DNA from: Schizophyllum amplum
Lineage: Eukaryota > Basidiomycota > Agaricomycetes > Agaricales > Schizophyllaceae
Direction: 5' to 3'
Length of the DNA: 39,163 nucleotides
NCBI GenBank assembly: GCA_007026445.1
Contig: VDMD01000183.1
Location: 1 to 39,163, forward strand
A program made the position numbers and the translations under genes. Positions 30,883 through 39,163 of this stretch are shown piece by piece. The notes below the pieces were generated by a model, which did no database searches, was not told the origin of the DNA, and was given only the letters and a program-made list of their open reading frames with translations. How positions within the stretch are numbered: position 1 is the stretch's first letter; the number at the start of each line of letters is the position of its first letter.

Positions 30883-33416
30883 ACTAGAGAGCCTTCGAGA
30901 CAACGATAGGGAGTTGACTCTTCTGAGGCTGGTCTTTGACGAAGGCAGAGACGATGTTGCTCATGCGCCACTGCACATCCCTCTGGCTAGGTTTGAACTC
31001 GAATGCGTCCAGAAGCTCGACGAGCACGACCTCTTTGAGGATCATTAGCAAGAAACGTAAACTCAGCCTGCTTGAAAAGCTCACTCATTTCGAGCTGCGA
31101 GAATTTGAAGCCTCTGCGCGCCATGACATTGAGCACATACTTGAATCTTCAGCGGACATTACTCACATACACGCGCGACCACCGCCTAGGAAGGTCATGA
31201 GATGGCTGTAGATACCTATGGAGCGATGAGTACTTCACATTGACAGGTAAACATCGCACGTACCCGGTACATGAGCAGCAGCGACTGAGTCCGGCAGCGG
31301 CGCAAGCCAGCGTTCGGGCTTCCATTCCAAGGCGTCTTCGCCCCATATCTCGCGGCTCCGGTTGGCGTTGATGACAGAGATGATGATCGGCGTGCCTTTG
31401 GGCACAAAAACCTCGGACAGCGATTGGCCATTCACGCCAGTCACAGACGTTCCGAACGGCATAACGACGTCCTTGCGCGTCCTGTTAGATGCTTAGCTGA
31501 CTTCACAGTTGTAGAAGCTGCGAGGCGTACTTGCGCAACAACTGAGGGATCGGGGGGTACCTGCGCTACGTCAGCATAGGAGGGTGAGGAAGAACGTATT
31601 TACGAACAGGCGAAGGGTCTCGCGGCATAACGCGTCGAGATACGGAAGCGTCTCGAGCTGGTCATACGACATTCTGGCACCGTGTTCCTTCCTTGCGGCG
31701 CGTATCTCAGCGCGCAAGCGATCCTGCACATCGGGGTGGGTGGCAAGGAGATGAACCGTCCGAGATAGAGCTGAAGACGTCGTGTCCATGGCTGCGAAGA
31801 TGAGTGTACTCAATGGATGTCAGATCCGCGCATATTGAGTCACAAGGTATCGCGAGCAACTCACGACATCTGCCCGAGTAACTCCTCCTCCGAGCACGGG
31901 TCGTCCGTCTTCATGTTGGCGCGGACTACATCGCGGGATCGAGCATCAGTTAACATCCGGGGCGAATTGCAGAATATGCGTACTGAGCAAGCTGATTATA
32001 TCCTTGCCCTGGCCGACCTGCTTCTTGACAGCCGCGTCGCCAGCACGCAGTGCTGCGATCTTCTGCGCGTAGATCTCATTCGAGGTCTTCCACATGAGGT
32101 CAATCTTGTCCCGTAGGTCGTGCAGGGTAGGGGACGGGAGTATGTTGACGACCGCGCGCCGGAGCCATGCCGGGCCGATTTTGTACACCTTGGGCAAGAC
32201 GTATACACGCAGAGTAAAGATGCGAAACAGGGTCGGCCTATCTCACAATAAGTTTCAATCACTCATCAACCGTGGCAGTGTGCAGCAACGTACACAAGTT
32301 CTTTCACGCTCGCGGCGTATGGGTGGGCGGCTCGTCTGGCGTGAGGGAATCGAAGGAGTAGCCGAGGCCGCTGCGCCCGATGAGCTCCAATGCAGTGCGT
32401 CCCATCCAGTGTAGCATGTCCAGCTCGGTGGGCCCATTGGCCGTCTGTATTTCGAGCGTAGACCGAAGCTATGAAAGTATGAGTTTCCGAAATGCGTATC
32501 TCATAGAGGAGACGTACGGCGCCGACAACATCCCAGAAAATTGGAACTAGAAGGAAGGAGTATGGCTGTCAGGACCCATAGCCGCAAGAAGTAAAGCCGC
32601 AGAGGCTCACTCATATCCCGCATGTGAGCGGTAGAGAATACGGGGTTCATGAGCTTGCGCTGCTTCTTGTGGTGATCGCCTGCAGCGAACATCAGTTGTA
32701 TAAGCCTGAACAAATAAAGAGAACGCTAAGTCTGACCTAGAGTAGTCAAGAGACCTTCACCAAAGAGAATGGTATTTGCCCTATCCAATACGGTAAGACA
32801 TAGTAACTTTGTATCATCCAAGGAACGCACGAAATGAAGTGAGGATGCTCTTCGTATACGTGCTGATCCTGGAAGAAGACGAAACAATCAGCCAAGTGAC
32901 AGGGATAGCAGCGCGCGCTCCACGGGCACTAACCTTGACAACCACATTGTGTAGGGCCTTTGGGTCGGCCACATAGAGCTGTCTCTCCTGTAAGCTTGCG
33001 TCAGAATATGCACATAACACGTTGAGCGCCTGACTCACTCCCAGAACTCCAGTTAACCGGACGATGGGCCCATCTTGAAATCGATGGAGTCCATAAACTG
33101 ACCCGTAGTACGCGCGGCCGAAGACGACTCACATTCGGTAGCGAGTTTGTTATGGAAGCCCCAGCCGTCCACGCTATACAGTTGTTGGAAGTTCCCTAGT
33201 GCGTTGAGCGACATGTTATTCTCTGCGATTGTTGTAGGTCCGTACGCAGCACGCACCTGTCAACAAGGACGCTGGAGCAGGGCCACGGATGTTGTCGAGC
33301 GGGCTGCGCAGCACAAAGCGGCGAAGGATTTCCCAAATAACACGAGAAACGGCAAGGATCACAAGGGCTAGAAGTGCGTTAGTGACAAACATTGTCGCAC
33401 TGGGGGGAGCGCTCAT
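30883..33416 (-). CDS. Cytochrome P450 monooxygenase, 17 exons, one apparent frameshift
   Basis: The chain starts MSAPPSATMFVTNALLALVI, a membrane anchor for the ER, and runs to a stop at 30885-30883. P450 landmarks are present: the I-helix FAAMDTTSSALSR, the K-helix ALCRETLRL (ExxR), PERW (EWKPERWLAPLP) and the heme loop FLGGGRACIGFKF with the cysteine ligand. Sixteen introns of about 45-65 bases were placed with matching phases; one acceptor is GACGTAG before RRYPPIPQLLRK. In exon 9 the frame breaks at 32321-32330: the expected PP-HPYAASVKELV requires one more C in the run, and as written a TGA follows within about 25 bases. Everything after it returns to a consistent frame. It is probably a fungal xenobiotic or secondary-metabolite P450; the CYP family was not assigned. 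Flag as a possible pseudogene or sequence error. Confidence 0.88.
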
Positions 33417-33444
33417 AAGGACCTACTCCTCACAATGACCGCGC

Positions 33445-33450
33445 TTTATA
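33445..33450 (-). promoter_or_regulatory. TATA box of the P450 gene
   Basis: TATAAA on the minus strand, within GATATAAAGCG, sits 28 bases upstream of the ATG at 33416. The 5' untranslated region would be very short, so either the next ATG (MFVTNAL) is used or transcription starts close to the first ATG. Confidence 0.5.
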
Positions 33451-34597
33451 TCCCAGCGTCGGCCATCGAGTTCCGCATGTAGGCTTCGATACGCTCCTGC
33501 TCCTGCGTAATCGCAGCAGCATCCGACCCGCAGCGTGAGAAGGGGCGGTCCATGGGACGTCCTATACAAGTCCTATACGTACACAAGGACCTACGAAGCA
33601 CGAGGACGCACGCCAGAGAAGCCCTGTGATCAGCGCTTCAGCTGTTTGGTATTCAATTGTATCCAGTCAGGCTTCATTCGAAACCAAGCAGCCAACCGGG
33701 ACGAGATAGCCTGCAGACGAACGCTATTGAATTCAGTAGGCAGCTTACTGCAGACTCATTGACGCACCGCTAAAAATTTTGCCGGTCGACCTGCTCAGTG
33801 GTGACGCGAGCCAGTACCGTGCGGCCTGGTGACTGGTCGTATGTACTTTGCGAGTGCCGCGGCCCGCCGGCTCTGCCGCCTAAATCATGTCCGCAAGCTG
33901 GGTTACAGCTGGCGGCGCTCGGAGCAAACTGAGTGCTTTCAACGTCAGTGAGAAAGGCACAAGAGCAGATTAGGATGACCTACATTACAGTACTTACATC
34001 GCTTATGTATTGCGCCTATAGGAGGACAGACAGGCTGTAGTTCTGGCGCGCAGAAGGCGCTGTACATAGTGATGATGGAGGTCAAAGGGAAGTCCTCCAT
34101 GCACTCGGGCGTTGCCGAACAGTGGACCCACATCCGTTTCCTACTTACCTCGTGAATGTCCCTCCATCCGCCGCGCCAAAGTCCTTTCGCAGCCACTGCC
34201 AGTTTGCGTAAAATGTGCATAGTCATACGCGCAAAGTCAGAAGTATAGTAAGGTGCGTCTATGTATGTACAACGAAGCGTAACGAACGGACGCGCGCAGC
34301 TGAAGCATGTACGCAGCAAGTCAGTCCCTCGTTCAGTAAAGTAGGCAGAGTGGTAGCGACTCTGCAAGTAGCTAAGTAACATAAGCGAGCGAGCGCAAGT
34401 ACAACAACAAGTCCGGGTCCATCGTAATGTCCGGGTCTGTATGTTCGTCCGAGACGGAGTTCCAGTCAGTGCGTGAGTTATATGATGCGGGGGTGGTACG
34501 GATGAACACGTCAAGGCAGAAGGAGGTATCAATACAGATACACGTGTTTCGGTTGTAGGTCTCGTGGTATAGGGGAGGGCGGGCGGGTGATACGGGC
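33451..34597. other. Intergenic stretch between P450 and glycosyltransferase
   Basis: About 1.1 kb holding the P450 promoter and the 3' untranslated region of the glycosyltransferase gene. A long minus-strand open frame (33945-34766) overlaps the end of the glycosyltransferase in another frame and is not protein-like. No gene was recognised. Confidence 0.4.
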
Positions 34598-37500
34598 TTA
34601 GTACGAGAAGACCATGAGCCACGGGTTCAGCACGATCTGCATGCGACGTCAGTTTATGTTGCGCGCGAGGGAGCCTGACTTGGTACTCACCGGGAACAGG
34701 ATGTGGCACCCGCACACGATGCTGAGGGGGAAGATGACTGCCCAGCCCGAGCCATCGACGCGCCATGCGTAAGGGACGAGCGTTGTGCTGCAGACAATCA
34801 TGCCCGCAATGATCGCGAAAGAGACGATCATCGAGAACCAGAAGCGCTTGATGATCTTCGGGATCTCCTCAAAGAAGTTCGAGCGCTCGACCTCCTTGAT
34901 CGTCGCACTCCAAGTGATGTTGTACGAGAATAGATGCGCGAGCAGGGCAACGGAGACGTGGATGGAGAGACCACCGAAGAAGAAGAAGCTGCCAGGAACG
35001 CGTCAGTGGACTGGCAATTGAGGGATCCGAGACAAGACTCACAAGAATGGAATCCACTTGATGTTCTCCAGGAAGCCCATGATAAGCTCCTTGTTGCCCA
35101 ACCGATACTGCAGCAGCGTGTAACCGACATTGCCAGACCCAAAGAACACGATTGTCGTCGCCAACCAGATCTCAAACGACGCAATGTAGAAACCGTCGAC
35201 AGTGAACTGGAAACCGAGGAACACGTAGTTGATGACACCGATAGTGATGGCAGCCGCGATACCGTCTGCGAGACTATGAGCGCTATTCGCGCCAGCGATA
35301 GCAGCGACACTCACAGTATGAGAACATATACGCCAGCATAGAAATCTTGTAGTGCAAGGGCGCGTTGCTCCAAATGAAGCGGTGGATCTGGTGCGCGATC
35401 GGCCCCTTGCGCCACCACTGAATGAGCGGGTTGAAAAGTAGCCTGGCACAGAGGTAAGTTACCAGACGACAGCTAGGACCAAGAACTCACTCGTTGCAAC
35501 CGTACGCGTACTTTTGCCAGCGGTTCAGCTCGTCGTCAACCGACAGCGACACGCCCTCCTTGAAGCCGCCCAGCGAGTAGGTGGCCCAGCGAATGATGTA
35601 GCCGCGCATCAACAAGCGAAGCGCCATGTCGAAGTCCTCAGACACGTTGCTCTCCGACCAGATCTTCTCCTTCCCGTCAGCCGGATCGATGAACGCAGCG
35701 TCCTGGATAGCCTGCCAGCGGAGGAACGCATTGTGTCCGACGAAGGGCGCGACCTCGCCGTTCGCGGCCGCCATAGAGATACACCTGTTGATCCTGCGCG
35801 TGAAGTATGCGATGCCGTTCTCGAAGTAGTGGTGCGCGACCTGCATCACGTCGCTCTCGTGCTGGATGATGGCGACCGTCGGGCACTCGCGCATCTCGCG
35901 CGCCGCGTCGCGCAGGCAGTCCTCCGGGACGACGGTGTCGGAGTCGACGATCAGCACGATCTCGCCGATGCGCGACGCGCGCGCGTTGGCAGCCCAGGGC
36001 TTGAATCGGCGCCCGGACTCTTCGAAGGTCTCCTCGATGGCCAGCTCCAGCGCGCGCTCCTCGAGGTTCTCAGGGTTGCCCGAGTACTCGATATCGTTCT
36101 CTTTGCCGTCGCGGCCGACGTACTGCATGCCGAAGCGAGGAGGCTGGACGATAGCACCTAGAGAGTATGTATGAGTAGCTGCACATAATCACAGCTGTTG
36201 GCCAACGGACCAGTCATACCGCTGCTCTGGCTGACACCAGACATCCTGTTGGTCGCAGACGGGCGTGCCGCAGGTGGCAGGTCGCCCTCCGCGCGCGCAA
36301 GCTCCGCCAGGGTAGGTGCTGGCTTCTCGCCGCTCTCGCCGTTCATGAGGCTCTCCAGAATGCGCTCAACCTTGAGGGAGAGCGAAAGACCGTAGTTCAT
36401 GTTTGAAGCCTGCATATGAGCTTCAATCATCGCTTTTAAATGGTAATCAGAAATATCTCACCTTCTTGAAGCGACCAGCGCGCATGAAGCCGGGATCGGC
36501 GCCTAATGATGATGGGTAAGTATATGTCGTCGACAGATGCTTCAAAGCAACGCACCACCAGCGTCGCCCTTCTTGCGCGCATCCCAGCCGTGCCCAGGTC
36601 GTGCGACCCATCCGATGTTGTGGTTAGCGTAGAAGGCCAAACGCTCGTCACGTTCCGCTTGCGAGAGGAGCTGCGCGCTCGTCAGCCCACGTGCGATATT
36701 GTATACGGAAAAAACATACACGCAGCCCATCATCGTTCACGAAGATGGTCGAGGAACCGCCCTGGCGAGCATACGTCTGCATCGCTTTCTTGAGGGACTC
36801 AATGGACGGCGTCCTATTGCACCCATCAGCTTCTGTCCGCGATCTCGCCGGCATTCATAACTTACAGCACGCTCTCCAAACTCTCCTTGTAGACCGGCAT
36901 CTGAATGGTGATATGCGGCAGGTTCTCGTCGACCTCCCTGTTAAAATTGTCAGAAACGGGCGCGAGCGGGAAGAACGAACGAACTCACTTGTTTGCACGG
37001 GGCTTGATCGCGCTGTAGTACAAGCTGTTCTCGTGGTAGTGCGCTACTGGGCCGATGACCATAGACACGTTCTGGATGATCTGCAACGCGAAGAAGAGCG
37101 AGATACAGAACAGTAGGGGAACCGTTGCACAGAGCGCGAAACTGGAGTAGGCGTTAGCCATGCCTTTGGCACACGGACGCGACTCACCGAATGTAGCTGT
37201 TGTCCAAGACCATCTCCTCGAGCAGGACCTTGATACCCTGGCCAATGAAGACCATGGAGAGACCCGCGGCAAGGCCGTTGTAAAGCGGTGCCCAGAGCTT
37301 GGCGGGCCGACGGCTCGCGAGAGATTCGGCGTCGTGCACGGTCGCCTGCTTCACGCCGACCTTCTTGCCGTACCAGTTGCGCTTCACCTTGACAGGCGCG
37401 GACGGCTTCTCCTTCTCGGACTGCTCGCTGCTGCTCCCGGACGCGCCGGCCTCGTTCGGCTGGAGGTTGGCGTGGCTGTAGCTGCTGCTGTCGCGCAGGG

Positions 37501-38352
37501 AGCCATGGCCGCCGAGCGAGCCGCCGCCACCGATGCTCGAGGAGAGGAGGCTGCTGCCTGTCGGGCGACTACGCCAGAGGAGCTGATAAGCCGCTCCTCG
37601 AAGTCGTTGACCGTCGGGATGATGCTTTCGAGCGAGTGTGACCAAACCACGAGCACGCGCTCGTCGCGCTGATAATGGATGGGTTAGCCTCGTGGGACGA
37701 CGATGGACATGGAACTGGGGCAACGTGTGCTCCGAAACGGCGAGGATGCGGTGGATTGTGAATTGCAATACAGCGGGCTCAGTGAGGCCGGCGATAAGGT
37801 TGGGGGGTGAAGGGAGATGGGCGGACGACACGAGGACTGGGGCGCGCAGGTGAAGGAAGATTGACACGCACGATAAACGCTGCACACTGCTCTTTCTCCG
37901 CATGGGGGAGCTGCATCATCGTGTCGAGGACCTGTATACGAGTGCTCGCGTCGACGTAGAGGGAGCGCTCTCCCCTGCGTGCTGCGCAAGCGCGGCATGC
38001 ACAGCAGCCGAGCGACCTGCAGTCGTTGTAAGCCTTATATACATTCGCCGTCGCTAAGAACGCACCTTGACTGCAACAGCAGGGTTGAGCGCGGTGACCG
38101 CTGTCTCGAACGGCTCGAGCGAGAGGTTCTCGTAGGGGAAGATGCGGAATTCGATGGGGTCCTCGTTGACACGGAGGCTACACCGGAGGACACGTTCTCT
38201 TCGTGGGGACGGAAACCAGGCGTCGCCCTGGTCTGCTTGAAGAGCCAGTGGAGGAGGGCATCGTATCGGTCCGTTAGTCCATCGCCATCGTTCTAGGACG
38301 TTCGACCGTTGGACGAGAGAGGGGAGTGGGGAATATGAACGAGTGACGGTGA
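34598..38352 (-). CDS. Membrane family-2 glycosyltransferase with a frameshifted N-terminal part
   Basis: The catalytic region is intact and spliced in phase. FALCATVPLLFCISLFFALQ and a preceding segment cross the membrane. VDENLPHITIQMPVYKESLE starts the GT-A fold, GEIVLIVDSDTVVPED holds the DxD nucleotide-sugar site, SEDFDMALRLLMRGY holds the acceptor-side ED, and DELNRWQKYAYGC resembles the (Q/R)xxRW product motif. The C-terminus has several membrane segments and ends NPWLMVFSY at 34598. This resembles the fungal GT2 family that includes a Zymoseptoria hyphal-growth enzyme; the product is unknown. The N-terminal part (38352 to 37580) is clearly coding (GLTDRYDALLHWLFKQTRAT, PIEFRIFPYENLSLEPFE, RSAAVHAALAQ, RDERVLVVWSHSLESIIP, LLWRSRPTG), but these pieces sit in different frames, with breaks near 38292, 38180, 38014, 37968 and 37583. 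The true start was not found and may lie further upstream. Confidence 0.85.
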
Positions 38353-39163
38353 CTGTGGAGAGAAAGCAGTACAGTCGCCGTTGTCGTAAGAGGGAAAGTC
38401 CCGTCGCGGAAAAATGCAGGTCGGGCTGCGTGCGAACGCCCTCGAATGACAGTTGGATGACCTCACAGGTCCCTAACATAACAATTACACCGTTGCCAGC
38501 TGTTCCTTATCAAATGTACGGTCAAACGGCGGGCAAATGCCGAGAGCTCCGTTGCTTATCGTGGCCTTCTATTCAAGATCTTCATTCGCCATGATATGAG
38601 AACGGGAGGACGCACGAAGAGGCAGTGGTCATCGACCGAAGGACGTGGGCCAGGCGAAACGACATGAGTGACAAGCTCAAGTTCGAACAAGGATGTCCAA
38701 ATCAGGCAATGGTTACGCATTTGTCAACAACGTGACGCTGCGTTGATCAAATCACAATTTTCTGATGAATTTCAGGACGTGCCACGGAGCCGAGGGCGCA
38801 CGTGCAACATATCTAACATCGACGGTCGACCTGCCATCGACTTTGCATCGACTACTGTCCAGCTTGCCAGACGTCGGCCTTCAGACAATGCGGGCCAAAC
38901 TCCTTGTACTGCACTCTTATCACGAGGGAGTGTAATTGGCTCGCGGCACTCGGCTGCTGTTCGGCATGGACGGAGACAGCAAGAGACAGCCAGCTGGGAA
39001 GAGCGGAGAAGCTCTATCATTTGCTGCCACAACTGCGCGGCGCGTGAAGTTGGCCCGATGGCACTGTTGGCACGCGCGCGTCGTTGACCGCCGGCGATTG
39101 CGGTACATCTGCGGCAGCTGCAATGTACTCGCTGAGGGCGAAGAGCGCGGAAAACCGCGCAGA
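38353..39163. other. Right-edge stretch, possibly the end of a minus-strand gene
   Basis: No confirmed gene. At the edge the minus strand reads ARFSALFALSEYIAAAADVP, then QSPAVNDARVPTVPSGQLH and a stop near 39022, with coding-like codon use. It may be the 3' end of a gene outside the window. The remainder may hold the promoter and first exon of the glycosyltransferase gene. Confidence 0.3.

Noticed and set aside
33945..34766. 273-codon minus-strand frame
   Set aside because: It overlaps the last exons of the glycosyltransferase in the wrong frame and has no recognisable domain.
1..39163. tRNA, rRNA, CRISPR arrays, bacterial-type operons
   Set aside because: No cloverleaf with matching A/B boxes, no rRNA segments and no regularly spaced repeats were seen; the gene structure is eukaryotic throughout.

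Overview
The window is nuclear DNA from a basidiomycete fungus, most likely an Agaricomycete. The genes carry many short introns (about 45-65 bases, GT..AG, with CTGAC/CTRAY-like branch sites), coding sequence is GC-rich, several genes lie head to head with short shared promoters, and the protein families (Msb1/Mug8, eIF3l, Tfb5, a Cid1/Trf-type nucleotidyltransferase, a family-2 glycosyltransferase, a fungal P450, zinc alcohol dehydrogenases) fit that group. Gene models were built by hand by joining exons whose reading phases agree. No homology search was run.

Layout. 1-490: 5' part of a methyltransferase-like gene running off the left edge. 767-1257: a Tc1/mariner-like MITE with TA ends. 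2316-2975: a small four-exon gene for a stand-alone Bck1-type Ras-association-like domain. 3839-8246: a five-exon Msb1/Mug8 morphogenesis gene with a long acidic tail. 8849-10309: an intronless repeat-rich hypothetical protein. 11495-11733: a broken piece of a GNAT gene whose intact relative is at 24573. 12593-13977: alcohol dehydrogenase copy 1. 14282-14724 and 14851-17653: a divergent pair, TFIIH subunit Tfb5 and a poly(A)-polymerase-like nucleotidyltransferase. 18671-20047: alcohol dehydrogenase copy 2, with a perfect 35-bp palindrome touching its TATA box. 20446-21363: an intronless CDC123/D123-like gene. 21776-24113 and 24573-25331: a divergent pair, eIF3l and a GNAT acetyltransferase. 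25967-27313: a protein ending in a heptad-repeat coiled coil. 28598-29981: alcohol dehydrogenase copy 3, inverted relative to copy 1 and frameshifted. 30883-33416: a 17-exon cytochrome P450 with one frameshift. 34598-38352: a membrane family-2 glycosyltransferase whose N-terminal part is frameshifted.

The most unusual points are these: three dehydrogenase copies with identical intron positions, where copies 1 and 3 are nearly identical up to a sharp break inside intron 4; the 35-bp palindrome at copy 2; a concentration of about a dozen single-base deletions in the right third only, which suggests either local consensus errors or shared decay; and the kinase-less Bck1-type domain beside MSB1, a gene linked to the same cell-wall/polarity signalling in yeast. 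I found no tRNA, rRNA or CRISPR, and no convincing evidence of an entirely new system.
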